Shown here piece by piece: positions 17,053 to 26,371 of a stretch of DNA of 44,483 nt; position 1 is the first letter of the stretch, and each line of letters begins with the position of its first letter. The notes beneath the pieces were generated by a model that was given only the letters and a program-made list of their open reading frames with translations, was not told where the DNA came from and made no database searches. The translations under genes and the position numbers were made by a program. This DNA comes from Deltaproteobacteria bacterium (lineage in GTDB: Bacteria; Desulfobacterota; Desulfomonilia; Desulfomonilales; Desulfomonilaceae), in the NCBI GenBank assembly GCA_016875095.1, contig VGSG01000023.1, positions 1 through 44,483 on the forward strand. The letters are read 5' to 3'.

Positions 17053-17538
17053 ATGATCATCATGGGAGTAGATCCCGGAAGCGCTGCCACGGGATACGGA
17101 ATCATCGAAAAGAACGGGTCGAGAGCACGCTATATTGCCAGCGGCGTCATCAAGCCGTCCGCCCGCGCGTCCCATTCCAAGCGGATCTGGGACGTATATC
17201 AGCGGCTCGACAGCGTGGCCAAAGAACACGGACCTTCGGTCATGGTGGTGGAGTCGCTCTTTCATGCGACCAACAGCCAGAGTCTCATGAAGCTCAGTCA
17301 AGTGCGAGGCGTGATTCTGCTCCTAGGTGAAAGCCGCGGCATGGAGATCTTCGAGTATTCCCCAATGGAGATCAAAAAGGGGATCACGGGCTACGGCCGA
17401 GCTGAGAAAGAGCAGATCATCTTCATGGTAAGCAAGATTCTCGGTCTGGCGCCGATCAAATCGACGGATGAAGCTGACGCCCTGGCCATGGCGCTGTATC
17501 ATTCCCACATCTCTCCGCCCGGGAGGGTTGTCTCGTGA
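17053..17538 (+). CDS. ruvC: Holliday-junction resolvase RuvC
   Basis: The 161-residue protein begins MIIMGVDPGSAATGYGII, the RuvC RNase-H-fold start. The four acidic catalytic residues are present: Asp7, Glu67 (VVESLFHA), Asp139 and Asp142 (STDEADALAMA). The length is normal. It cuts four-way junctions with RuvAB. The ATG at 17053 has TAAGG close upstream; a longer frame to 16945 adds 36 residues unlike the family. It overlaps ruvA by GTGA, so the two are translationally coupled. Confidence 0.97.
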   Translation: MIIMGVDPGSAATGYGIIEKNGSRARYIASGVIKPSARASHSKRIWDVYQRLDSVAKEHGPSVMVVESLFHATNSQSLMKLSQVRGVILLLGESRGMEIFEYSPMEIKKGITGYGRAEKEQIIFMVSKILGLAPIKSTDEADALAMALYHSHISPPGRVVS

Positions 17539-18131
17539 TTGCTTCTCTCCGAGGAAAAGTCCTGGTTCGCAACGGGAGCCGTATCATCGTAGATGTGCAT
17601 GGTGTCGGATACGACGTGTGGGTGTCGCTGCCCACCCTGGATGCGTTAAATGGCGACGATGAGGTCCTGCTCCACATCTATACCGCGTTGCGTGAGAACT
17701 CGCTGGAGTTGTTCGGGTTCGCCAAAGCCGAAGAAAAGCGAGTTTTCGAAATACTCCTGGGAGTCTCGGGCATCGGGCCTCGACTCGCGCTGAACATCGT
17801 CTCCGGGATATCCCCGGGCCGGTTCCGTGACGCGGTTCTCCAGGGTGACGCAGGACGGCTGACCGCGATTCCCGGTATCGGCCGTAAGGTTGCGGAACGG
17901 CTTCTGGTGGAGCTGAAGGAAAAGATCAAGAAACTGCCGTTCGAAGACTCGTCTCCCACAACTTCCCTGCCCGGTCGGATTGAGGACGACCTTGTGTCTT
18001 CCTTGGTTAACCTGGGATACAAGGAGCGTCAGGCAAGGCCCGTCGCGCGCGCGGCTTTGGCCGGCGCAGGCCCGGAAATTTCCCTCACCGACGCTGTGAG
18101 GTTGGCCCTGCGGGAACTGGCTAAATCGTAA
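17535..18131 (+). CDS. ruvA: Holliday-junction-binding protein RuvA
   Basis: The 198-residue protein has the three RuvA domains: an N-terminal OB fold (MIASLRGKVLVRNG), helix-hairpin-helix DNA-binding repeats (LLGVSGIGPRLALNIVSGI and LTAIPGIGRKVAERLLVEL), and a C-terminal RuvB-binding domain (VSSLVNLGYKERQARPVARA). The GTG start overlaps the ruvC stop. ruvB, which often follows, is not here: the next gene is convergent. RuvA tetramers hold the junction while RuvB drives branch migration. Confidence 0.97.
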   Translation: MIASLRGKVLVRNGSRIIVDVHGVGYDVWVSLPTLDALNGDDEVLLHIYTALRENSLELFGFAKAEEKRVFEILLGVSGIGPRLALNIVSGISPGRFRDAVLQGDAGRLTAIPGIGRKVAERLLVELKEKIKKLPFEDSSPTTSLPGRIEDDLVSSLVNLGYKERQARPVARAALAGAGPEISLTDAVRLALRELAKS

Positions 18132-18234
18132 TTTCCTTGTTGTTGAGATACGGGTCCGCTGTGTTTTCGCGAAGAGACAGGTGTCGTTCCGCATCCGAAT
18201 ATGTGGAAAAACCTGTAGCTTTCATCACGTTTGA

Positions 18235-19026
18235 TCAGTTCTTCACACTCAGCGCGAAGGCTTTGATTCCTTCCTTTTCCCGGAGGTGGTTCACAAGCTC
18301 TTCTGCCTGCTCTGGGGTCGCGAAATCACCGAGATAGAGCTGATAGATGATTCCAAAGGCGGGCCGAGCCACAGGCTTCAGAGTGACCTGATATCCTTTG
18401 GCTTTCCACTCCAGAGCCCATTGCTGGGCAACTTTCGGTTGGGAAAACGCGCCCACCTGGACCGTGTACCGCTTCGTTCCCGCGGGAGGGCGCGGCAGTT
18501 CAACGTTCGCGTTAGGAAGGGGAGGGGGACGGTTAGCCGCGGCCGGAATTCCCCAGCCTTCCGCGGCCGCGGGGCCTTTTCCTTGGGTCGGAGCTTTTCC
18601 GTGGGTTGGGGGAGAGGTTGAGTGAGGCAGGTCGCGCTCTCCCAAATCTTCCGCATCAGGCAGCGTCGGCCGAGGCGCGGCTTCTTCAGGCGCGGTGAGT
18701 TTCCGGTAAAAGGTGACCTGGGGCGGGGCAGGGCCGGCCGCGCTAGCCCCATCCGCTCGGGGGCCGCGAGAAGGACCTGCGGCAGGGATGCCGGCGCTCA
18801 TCGATGGGGTTGCGGTTCGGAGCTCTTTTGGCGGTCGGGGCGGATCGCTTATGAAGCGCAGATTGAGCCAAACCAGGACCAGCATAAGCGCTACGGAGCC
18901 CGCGATGGCAAGGACAAGTCGCCCGTTGCCCGACGAAGTCCTTCTCCGCACGGGGGATCGCCGGGACTTAAGAATGAGCGGAGAAGGTTTTGTCCGATGA
19001 ATGGTCCGCAGTCTCATTGCGTTCAC
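18235..19026 (-). CDS. SPOR-domain membrane protein
   Basis: The 263-residue protein has a basic cytoplasmic N-terminus (about 35 residues), one membrane segment (LVLAIAGSVALMLVLVWLNL), a Pro/Ala-rich periplasmic linker of about 120 residues, and a C-terminal SPOR domain (RYTVQVGAFSQPKVAQQW ... IYQLYLGDFATPEQAEEL). SPOR domains bind peptidoglycan lacking stem peptides at division sites. The GTG start overlaps the argS stop (GTGA), so it is coupled to argS. An FtsN-like or cell-wall role is inferred from topology only. Confidence 0.9.
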   Translation of the reverse strand: MNAMRLRTIHRTKPSPLILKSRRSPVRRRTSSGNGRLVLAIAGSVALMLVLVWLNLRFISDPPRPPKELRTATPSMSAGIPAAGPSRGPRADGASAAGPAPPQVTFYRKLTAPEEAAPRPTLPDAEDLGERDLPHSTSPPTHGKAPTQGKGPAAAEGWGIPAAANRPPPLPNANVELPRPPAGTKRYTVQVGAFSQPKVAQQWALEWKAKGYQVTLKPVARPAFGIIYQLYLGDFATPEQAEELVNHLREKEGIKAFALSVKN

Positions 19027-20693
19027 ATGCGCTCGGGCGCGGTTACGCCCAGAATCGCCAGGCCGTTGGCCACCACCTGACGCACGGCCTCCACCAGGAA
19101 GAGCCTGGCTTTCTTTATCCGCGCATCCTCGGTGAGAACCCGGTTGTCGTGATAATACGCGTGGAAAAAGTCCGCGAGATCCACGAGGTAGAACGTGATC
19201 CGATGGGGCTCCAGCGCTTCCGCGGCGTCCGCGAGCATGTCGGGGAAGTCAGCCAGATGTTTGATGAGCCGGACCTCCTCCGGTAAGGAGAGCGCGGAAA
19301 GGTCGGGATCGGTCATGTCCGCGTCTATGCCTCGTTCCGCGGCGATACGAAAGATACTCGCGATGCGAGCGTGAACGTATTGCACGTAATAGACGGGATT
19401 ATCTCGTGATTGCTTCTTGGCCAGGTCAAGATCAAAGTCCAGATGGCTGTCGCACCGTTTAGTCAGGAAAAAGAAGCGGGCCGCGTCCGGTCCGACTTCG
19501 TCGAGCACTTTCCGCAGCGTCTCGAACTCGCCGGCCCGGGTGGACATGGAGATCTTGCGGCCTTCCCGCACCAGGGTAACGAATTGCACGAGGAGCACGC
19601 TCAGGACGTCGTCAGGATATCCGAGGGCCTGGAGCGCGGCTTTCACCCTCGGCACATAGCCGTGATGGTCGGAACCCCACAGATCTATCAAAAGATCGTA
19701 TCCGCGGCCCAGCTTGTTCTTGTGGTACGCGGCGTCCGCGGCGAAGTACGTGGGTTCACCGGTCGCGCGGATCAGCACTCGATCCTTTTCATCCTCCGCG
19801 TCTTCCATTACGAACCAGACCGCGCCGTCCTTGTCTTCGGCCTTGCCTTTCTCTCGCAACTCTTGGACCACGCGAGCCACCAAACCTTCGCTGTGGAGCG
19901 TGCTCTCAAAGAAGTAGCTATCGTACGCCACGCCGAAGTCATGCAAATCCGCCTGTATTCCTTCAAGGATGCGTGGATACGCGAACTCCGCGGCCTTTTC
20001 CACCGCCGCATCCTCGGGCAGAGCGAGTATCTCCTTGCCGTTGGGGGAACCGAGCAGATCCCGGGCCAGGTCCCGGATGTATTCGCCCACGTAGTGCTTT
20101 TCCGGGAACACTATCGATTCTCCCGCAAGCTCTTTAAGCCTGAACACGATCGAACGGCCCAGGATTTTCATCTGGTTCCCCGCGTCGTTCACGTAATACT
20201 CGGTGGCCACGGGATATCCCTGGGACTTCAAGAGCCGCGCAAGCGTGTCACCGACAGCCGCGCCTCTCCCGTGACCGACGTGGAGCGGACCGGTGGGATT
20301 CGCGCTCACGAATTCCAAGAGCACGCGTGGACGCTTTGCAGACGCGTCGTGGCCGTATCGGTCACGCTCCCGGTGGATCTGACGTAACACTTGACGCCAT
20401 AAATCTTCGGCCATGAAAAAGTTGATGAATCCAGGACCGGCCACTTCGACGTTCGTCACGATATCGTTCTTTTCGGGAACATATGTGGCGAGGATATGAG
20501 CGAGATCCCGTGGTTTCATGCGGGCCTGCCCGGCAAGCGCCAGGGCTGCGTTCGTGGCATAATCCCCATGCTTTGGATCCTTAGCGCGACTCACTTCTAT
20601 GTTGAGCTGCTCCGGGTCCGGCAGATCGGCTCTTTTTTCCTTCCGGGCCGCGTAGACCGCGTCCCGCACAAGCTGTCTAATAAGCTCCTTCAT
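19023..20693 (-). CDS. argS: Arginyl-tRNA synthetase
   Basis: The 556-residue protein is a complete class I ArgRS. It has the N-terminal Add1 domain, the HIGH motif HVGH at residues 138-141 (ANPTGPLHVGHGRGAAVGD), the conserved WGSDHHGYVPRVKAALQALG, the KMSKS-equivalent KISMSTRAGEF, and the C-terminal anticodon-binding domain (YYVQYVHARIASIFR ... FFHAYYHDNRVLTEDARIK). It charges tRNA-Arg in the cytoplasm. GAGAGGG lies 10 bases before the ATG. It lies between a small Cys-rich gene and the SPOR gene on the same strand. Confidence 0.97.
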   Translation of the reverse strand: MKELIRQLVRDAVYAARKEKRADLPDPEQLNIEVSRAKDPKHGDYATNAALALAGQARMKPRDLAHILATYVPEKNDIVTNVEVAGPGFINFFMAEDLWRQVLRQIHRERDRYGHDASAKRPRVLLEFVSANPTGPLHVGHGRGAAVGDTLARLLKSQGYPVATEYYVNDAGNQMKILGRSIVFRLKELAGESIVFPEKHYVGEYIRDLARDLLGSPNGKEILALPEDAAVEKAAEFAYPRILEGIQADLHDFGVAYDSYFFESTLHSEGLVARVVQELREKGKAEDKDGAVWFVMEDAEDEKDRVLIRATGEPTYFAADAAYHKNKLGRGYDLLIDLWGSDHHGYVPRVKAALQALGYPDDVLSVLLVQFVTLVREGRKISMSTRAGEFETLRKVLDEVGPDAARFFFLTKRCDSHLDFDLDLAKKQSRDNPVYYVQYVHARIASIFRIAAERGIDADMTDPDLSALSLPEEVRLIKHLADFPDMLADAAEALEPHRITFYLVDLADFFHAYYHDNRVLTEDARIKKARLFLVEAVRQVVANGLAILGVTAPERM

Positions 20694-20715
20694 TCGGATC
20701 TTGCCCTCTCCCGGC

Positions 20716-20907
20716 TCAGCGCTTCTCTTCAGCGACGCTCTTCGCCTCTTCGACTTCGCTGTCCGCGTCTTGAGTCTTGGGCATCCCGAGGGTGAGATCC
20801 CTTGTGTAATCGATGCATCGAGTGGTTGTGGCGCCGTCCATGGAGAACTTCTTATTGCAGGTTTCTCTCCATGCGCAGGTGACGCAGATGGTAGGTTGGC
20901 CGTCCAT
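20716..20907 (-). CDS. Small Cys-rich protein (63 aa)
   Basis: The 63-residue protein has a cysteine cluster, ICVTCAWRETCNKKFSM, then a further Cys (TTRCIDYTRDLTLG), and a charged C-terminus. The C-x2-C-x5-C pattern suggests a small metal site. It has no membrane segment. A CGGAG site lies about 10 bases before the ATG, and only 22 bases separate it from argS, so it is probably the first or second gene of the argS operon. I do not recognise its function. Confidence 0.6.
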   Translation of the reverse strand: MDGQPTICVTCAWRETCNKKFSMDGATTTRCIDYTRDLTLGMPKTQDADSEVEEAKSVAEEKR

Positions 20908-20968
20908 GATATGTGTCTCCGTTCCTCAAGTTTTCTTTATCAATTTCAAGTGTTATGGTCAAGCTCTT

Positions 20969-21172
20969 TTAGATTACTTTAAGTATTGGTCGGGCCTCGT
21001 CAGGCTCTCCAAGGGGCGGGTTCTTGGAAGCGCATAAGTCCACGGTGGGCCTGAAGTCTCTCTTGAACTTATAGCAGCTCTTCCCCTGGAAGTTAAGCCC
21101 ACCGGGCGCTCCGGTCAAAGCTTGCGGAACGCAAAACCGCTTGATGCAATGGAAATCTCGGATCTTGCCCAT
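20969..21172 (-). CDS. Possible small Cys-containing protein (67 aa)
   Basis: The frame begins MGKIRDFHCIKRFCVPQALT and has Cys residues at about 9, 14, 34 and 48, plus a basic region (CYKFKRDFRPTVDLC). Third codon positions are moderately GC-rich, as in neighbouring genes. It lies just upstream of the other Cys-rich gene on the same strand. No good ribosome site precedes the ATG, so this may be chance. Listed because it is the only plausible content of the 335-base gap. Confidence 0.3.
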   Translation of the reverse strand: MGKIRDFHCIKRFCVPQALTGAPGGLNFQGKSCYKFKRDFRPTVDLCASKNPPLGEPDEARPILKVI

Positions 21173-21242
21173 TGGCTGTGTGTCAGATAGGACTGGATTA
21201 CTCGGTTGCTTTTTGCTAAGAGGTACTGTGAAGGAGAGAAGC

Positions 21243-22046
21243 ATGGGATTCATTGATCCGAATAGAGTGCGACTGCTTCCCGGTCAGTGCATCGAAGGGA
21301 TTGTGGAAGGCTCGGAGGAGCAGGGAGAAGTGGGGTTCTTCATGCGTTCCGAGTCGGGCGTAATTCGCAGAAACGGAGATCTGGGGATTGAGCAGCGAGC
21401 CGGGTTGATCCAGTTTAACGATGTGATCCTGGTGCTGACCATGCTGAAAGTTCAGGGAGAAGTTGTAGAAATATTTGAAATATGGTGGAATTACTATGCT
21501 CCTGACGCTGACACGCACTTCCGACGCATGTCTGAGCAAGACTGGGTGACGTTGCATTTCTACGGTGAAAAGAGCCGGGAGTTCACTGTCGAGACCGAGA
21601 ACCGGCTCAAGAAGTTCTTCGCGTCGGTGCCCGGCATTATGAAGAAGGCGTCGCCGTGGTCGGACACGGAATTCGATCGCGCGGTGCGCGGCTTTTGCGC
21701 CCAGTCATACCCGCGGGAGAATCTCTGGGAGATGATCCAGATGGTTCGTGAGCCGGAGAAGGTAAGGACAGGACCGCCCGGGCTTGAGGATTATCCAGGG
21801 TATATCCCTGAAGAGCTAAGACCTTTCTACGAGTACTATCCTGATAAGGGGCACTGCATCAAAGTCATCTCATCCATGTTTGAGGAGGAGGTTCTCAAAG
21901 GCAACGCCGAAGAGCGCCTGACACCCGCGCCGGTTCGCACGGTGCTCCGGGGCGGCGTTCGGTGGGTAAATGGATATCCGGTGGCGCCCATCCCCTTCAT
22001 CCCCGGTCACGGCCTCGCTGTTCCCCCTGAAGATAACGAATTGTAG
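21243..22046 (+). CDS. Hypothetical protein (267 aa)
   Basis: The protein begins MGFIDPNRVRLLPGQCIEGI after an excellent ribosome site (GAAGGAGAG). The first 90 residues look like a beta-rich domain (IVEGSEEQGEVGFFMRSESG, VILVLTMLKVQGEVVEIFEI); the rest is mixed, with aromatic and charged stretches (WWNYYAPDADTHFRR, PGYIPEELRPFYEYYPDKGH). There is no signal peptide and no membrane segment. A longer frame to 21141 has no ribosome site. I do not recognise it. Confidence 0.7.
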   Translation: MGFIDPNRVRLLPGQCIEGIVEGSEEQGEVGFFMRSESGVIRRNGDLGIEQRAGLIQFNDVILVLTMLKVQGEVVEIFEIWWNYYAPDADTHFRRMSEQDWVTLHFYGEKSREFTVETENRLKKFFASVPGIMKKASPWSDTEFDRAVRGFCAQSYPRENLWEMIQMVREPEKVRTGPPGLEDYPGYIPEELRPFYEYYPDKGHCIKVISSMFEEEVLKGNAEERLTPAPVRTVLRGGVRWVNGYPVAPIPFIPGHGLAVPPEDNEL

Positions 22047-22137
22047 GTCCCGGTTCCAGGCCCGGAAGGGGCTGCTTACGTCCTTGCGCGTCAAGAGGTG
22101 AGGCAAAAGGTGATCACCTCCTCTTGTTGAAATCCCT

Positions 22138-22578
22138 TCAATGAGCGGATGCGCCGGGTTTGAGGCGGCGGAGCTCCTGATTACAGCGCAGGAGATCCAG
22201 GTAGACCTGGTCTATAGTCTTTCGGTCCTCTTCAGACTGGTCGGCTTTGGATTCCAACTCTTTGATGCGCAGTTTCTGCTTCTTGCATTCGCTTCTTTTG
22301 AGAGCCTCGGGAGTGCATGCCTTTTCGCACTCGGTATCGTGCTTTCTCAATTCGATCTGCTTCTTTTTCAAATCAAAAATCTTCTTGTCCAATTCTTTGG
22401 CCTTTTTGTACTCCTTTGACTCCAGCGCGGATCTCAGCTCTTTTGACAGTTGGTCCAGTTCGGTTGTGATAGTCTGGCTCTCCTTTTCGATATTGAGGCA
22501 TTCCTCACAGGAGAGACCGAGAGCCGTTGCATTCAGCAGCAGACAGAAGAACATGGCGATTGCGAGACGTGAGATCAC
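22138..22578 (-). CDS. Secreted coiled-coil protein, function unknown (146 aa)
   Basis: A GTG at 22578 follows a very strong GGAGGAGAGG site and gives a clean signal peptide (VISRLAIAMFFCLLLNATALG). The mature part begins near CEECLNIEKE and is a charged coiled coil (LDQLSKELRSALESKEYKKA, FDLKKKQIELRKHD) with three further Cys (ECEKAC, SECKKQ) and a last one near the end. Six Cys in a periplasmic helical protein suggest disulfides that join helices. The sequence before +1 Cys (GLS) does not fit a lipobox. An ATG at 22593 is an alternative. It converges with the gene at 21243. Confidence 0.7.
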   Translation of the reverse strand: MISRLAIAMFFCLLLNATALGLSCEECLNIEKESQTITTELDQLSKELRSALESKEYKKAKELDKKIFDLKKKQIELRKHDTECEKACTPEALKRSECKKQKLRIKELESKADQSEEDRKTIDQVYLDLLRCNQELRRLKPGASAH

Positions 22579-22861
22579 TTGCCTCTCCTCCATGCCGGCG
22601 CGCTCCCCGGATTCCGGGCCGAGAAACCGCTTGGATTCACCGCGCGGCGCCTCAAAGCGCAGAAGGGTCCTGCGAATCGTCGGCGCCAAGCTGGTGAAAT
22701 TGCTTCATCGAGCGCTTCCATCGTATTGCAGACCGGCTGTGGAATTCAAACGAAATCTGCGCCAAGAATATCCTTTTGCGCCCGTGTGGCGCAATTGAGG
22801 CGATAGTCCTCAAACAAACGGCATTCTCAGGAATATCCCATACGATGGCGAAATCGAACGC

Positions 22862-25800
22862 TTAGGAGCCCGGATTCGGGCAGTACGGACGTGCGCCGGA
22901 GTGATACTCTTGCAGGGACATGACCCGAAACCGATCGCCTCGGTGGAGCGCTCGAAGGCCCAGAGACATGGCCATTGCCCCCGCCATGGTGGTGAAATAG
23001 GGGATGTTGTGATTGAGCGCGGCTACTCGGATGTGATACTCGTCCTGCCGTGATTTCTTGTCCCCGGGGATATTGATGACCAACGAGATCTCGCCCCGAT
23101 CCATCAGGTCGATAACGTCATCCGTCCCTTCTTCATGGACCTTTCCCACCGTAGAGCACTCAATACCGGCATTGTTGAGCGAGGCCGCGGTTCCTTCGGT
23201 GCACGCGAACCCGAATCCGCACTCCTGGAGGCGACGCGCCAGCGACACGGCGCGGGTCCTCTCGCTGCTCGTCACACTCAAGAACACCGCGCCGTCCTTC
23301 GGAATCGGATACTCGGTGCTGTACTGCGACTTGAGGAACGCTGGCCCGAACTCGCAATCGATTCCCATTACTTCGCCCGTTGATTTCATCTCCGGTCCCA
23401 GCAGGACATCCACCCCGGGAAATTTGATGAATGGGAAGACCGCTTCTTTCACGCTGATATGAGACGGCAATATTTCTCGAGTAAAACCGATTTCGCGCAG
23501 CGTTTTCCCCGCCATGACCCGAGCGCCGATCTTGGCCAGCGGCACACCGATGGCCTTGGACACAAAAGGGACCGTCCTGGACGCGCGTGGATTCACTTCC
23601 AGAACGTAGAACTCGCCTTCCTTGAACGCGAGCTGAAGGTTCATCAGGCCCTTTACGCCCAATTCCAGCGCGAGGAGCCGGGCGATCCGTCTGATCTCGT
23701 CAACATGATACCGACCCAGGGAATAGGGCGGCAGCGAACACGAAGAGTCTCCCGAATGAACGCCGGCCTCTTCAATGTGTTCCATGATCCCGCCGATGAC
23801 CACTTCTTCGCCGTCCGAAATCGCGTCCACATCGATTTCCACCGCTTCGGCGAGATATCCATCCACGAGGATCGGATGTTCGGGAGACGCCCGCACCACA
23901 TTGGTAAGGTAAGCCCTAAGATCCTCCTCGGAGAGCACGATTTCCATGGCTCTTCCACCCAGCACGTATGAGGGCCGCACCACCAGCGGATAGCCGATCT
24001 CGCGCGCCGCCTCGATCACTTCGGCGTATGAGTGAGCGATGGCGTTGGGAGGCTGCTTGAGTCCTACCTTCTGTAGCAGGTCTTTGAACTTCTCCCGGTC
24101 TTCGGCTCGGTCGATGGCTTGAGGCGACGTGCCGATAATCGGGACACCCGCGTTCCAAAGCGGCACAGCGAGCTTTAGGGGGGTCTGCCCGCCGAACTGC
24201 ACGATCACGCCGTCCGGCTTTTCGCGATCCACGATGGCGAGCACGTCTTCGAGCGTGAGGGGCTCGAAGTAAAGCCGGTCGGACGTGTCATAGTCCGTGC
24301 TCACCGTTTCGGGGTTGCAGTTGACCATGATCGTCTCGTACCCGTCCTCCTTGAGCGCAAAGACACCGTGCACGCAGCAGTAATCGAATTCGATTCCCTG
24401 GCCGATCCGGTTAGGGCCTCCGCCGAGGATCAAGATCTTCTTGCGATCCGTCGCGCCGGACTCATCCTCATCTTCGAACGTGGAATAGAGGTACGGCGTA
24501 TGCGCCTCGAATTCACCCGCGCACGTGTCCACACGTTTGAAAACCGGTCGAATGTCCTTCCCGTGACGAAGGGCCCTCACCTCGTCTTCCGTGCGGCCCG
24601 TAAGCCGCGCGAGCCTCACGTCGGAGAAACCGTAGGACTTGGCCTTGCGCAGCAGTTCCGTTCCTTCTTCACCATCGAGGGCGCCGGACCCGGAAATTAT
24701 GCCCTCCATCTCCACAATTTGCTGAATCTGGCTGAGGAACCACGGATCGATTTTCGACGCCTCATATATGGCCTCAATGGACAGACCCGCTCTCAATGCG
24801 TCGGCCAGGCGCCAGAGACGATCAGGTGTGGGCCTGCTAAGGTGTTTCAGGATCTCTTCTCGTGAAAGCCCGGGCGGTATGTTAGGTTCCAGGCCGTACG
24901 AGTCGATCTCCAGAGATCGGATCGCCTTCTGGAGCGACTCTTTGAACGTCCGACCTATTGCCATAGCCTCGCCCACGGATTTCATCTGCGTCCCGAGCGT
25001 ATCGTCCGCGCCGGGGAACTTCTCGAAAGTGAACCGGGGGATTTTGGTGACCACATAGTCGATCGTGGGCTCGAATGAGGCCGGGGTTTTGCGGGTGATA
25101 TCATTAGCGATTTCATCCAAAGTGTAACCCACCGCAAGCTTAGCCGCGATCTTGGCAATCGGGAAACCGGTAGCTTTGGAGGCCAAAGCGCTGGACCGGC
25201 TCACGCGCGGGTTCATCTCGATTACCACTACCCGACCGGTGTCAGGATGGACCGCGAACTGGATGTTCGAACCGCCTGTGTCAACGCCGATTTCTCGAAT
25301 GATCGCCACCGCCTGATCGCGGAGGATCTGATATTCCTTGTCCGTGAGCGTTTGGGCAGGCGCCACGGTGATCGAGTCACCCGTGTGCACGCCCATAGGA
25401 TCGAAGTTCTCGATGGAACAGATGATGACCACATTGTCCGCGCGGTCCCTCATCACCTCCAGCTCGAATTCCTTCCATCCCAAGACTGATTCTTCCACGA
25501 GAACGCGGCTCACCGGAGAGACGGCAAGCCCCCATTTGGCCAGCCGGTCGAAGTCCTCCTCGGAAAAGGCCACACCGCCTCCGGCGCCTCCCAGGGTGAA
25601 AGAGGGCCTGATCACGTTGGGAAAGCCTACTTCAAGGGCAATCTGCCAGGCTTCTTCGATCGTGTGAGCGTATCCGCTCATGGGCAGGTCGAGGCCGATG
25701 TTGCGCATGGCTACCTTGAACAGGTCTCTGTCCTCGGCTTTGTTGATCGCCTCAATGCCTGCGCCGATCAGCTCAACTCCGTACTTTTCCAGCGCTCCTT

Positions 25801-26113
25801 GTTCGTACAACTCCACCGCGCGGTTCAACGCGGTCTGACCGCCCAGGGTGGGCAGGAGCGCATCCGGGCGTTCCCGCCCGATGATGTCCGCGATGATATC
25901 GGCCTTCACCGGCTCGACGTACGTCGCATCCGCAAACTCCGGGTCCGTCATGATGGTCGCCGGATTGGAGTTGACGAGGATGACTCGATAACCCTCTTCT
26001 CTGAGCGCCTTGAGCGCCTGTGTCCCGGAGTAGTCGAATTCACAGGCCTGGCCGATGATAATCGGGCCCGATCCGATGACAAGGATGGATTTGAGGTCTG
26101 TTCGTTTGGGCAT
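22862..26113 (-). CDS. carB: Carbamoyl-phosphate synthase large subunit
   Basis: The 1083-residue protein has the two duplicated ATP-grasp halves of CarB. The first half opens [20 protein letters not shown] and carries [20 protein letters not shown]; the second opens [20 protein letters not shown] and carries [20 protein letters not shown]. The C-terminal allosteric (MGS-like) domain covers about the last 140 residues ([20 protein letters not shown]). It makes carbamoyl phosphate for pyrimidines and arginine with the CarA glutaminase, which is not in this window. The ATG at 26113 is favoured over a GTG three bases upstream. Confidence 0.98.
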   Translation of the reverse strand: MPKRTDLKSILVIGSGPIIIGQACEFDYSGTQALKALREEGYRVILVNSNPATIMTDPEFADATYVEPVKADIIADIIGRERPDALLPTLGGQTALNRAVELYEQGALEKYGVELIGAGIEAINKAEDRDLFKVAMRNIGLDLPMSGYAHTIEEAWQIALEVGFPNVIRPSFTLGGAGGGVAFSEEDFDRLAKWGLAVSPVSRVLVEESVLGWKEFELEVMRDRADNVVIICSIENFDPMGVHTGDSITVAPAQTLTDKEYQILRDQAVAIIREIGVDTGGSNIQFAVHPDTGRVVVIEMNPRVSRSSALASKATGFPIAKIAAKLAVGYTLDEIANDITRKTPASFEPTIDYVVTKIPRFTFEKFPGADDTLGTQMKSVGEAMAIGRTFKESLQKAIRSLEIDSYGLEPNIPPGLSREEILKHLSRPTPDRLWRLADALRAGLSIEAIYEASKIDPWFLSQIQQIVEMEGIISGSGALDGEEGTELLRKAKSYGFSDVRLARLTGRTEDEVRALRHGKDIRPVFKRVDTCAGEFEAHTPYLYSTFEDEDESGATDRKKILILGGGPNRIGQGIEFDYCCVHGVFALKEDGYETIMVNCNPETVSTDYDTSDRLYFEPLTLEDVLAIVDREKPDGVIVQFGGQTPLKLAVPLWNAGVPIIGTSPQAIDRAEDREKFKDLLQKVGLKQPPNAIAHSYAEVIEAAREIGYPLVVRPSYVLGGRAMEIVLSEEDLRAYLTNVVRASPEHPILVDGYLAEAVEIDVDAISDGEEVVIGGIMEHIEEAGVHSGDSSCSLPPYSLGRYHVDEIRRIARLLALELGVKGLMNLQLAFKEGEFYVLEVNPRASRTVPFVSKAIGVPLAKIGARVMAGKTLREIGFTREILPSHISVKEAVFPFIKFPGVDVLLGPEMKSTGEVMGIDCEFGPAFLKSQYSTEYPIPKDGAVFLSVTSSERTRAVSLARRLQECGFGFACTEGTAASLNNAGIECSTVGKVHEEGTDDVIDLMDRGEISLVINIPGDKKSRQDEYHIRVAALNHNIPYFTTMAGAMAMSLGLRALHRGDRFRVMSLQEYHSGARPYCPNPGS

Positions 26114-26371
26114 CACACATTCTTCTTAAACAGAATGGTAGGACAGCGCGCCTCACCCCCTGAGCCGCGCGCCGAACCATCGGTGACTATATGGTCGCCG
26201 AATCAAAAATTCAAGGGCGCTTGCGGCCGCGAGGGTCTTTCGGGGTGTTACGTCGAAAACCCGGGCCACTCATGGTATCGTGGGGGCCCAAATCGAGGTT
26301 CCTCTGGTGGAATCATCCAGTCAGCGGGCCTTCTTAATACCTTGTGGGCCCCTGAAAGCGGTTGCACGGGC

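Noticed and set aside
22108-22119. Perfect palindrome AGGTGATCACCT between convergent genes
   Set aside because: Too short and without a T-tract to call a terminator; could be chance.
25664-26371. Long N-terminal extension of the MATE frame
   Set aside because: It is antisense to carB, and the MATE family N-terminus starts at 26372.
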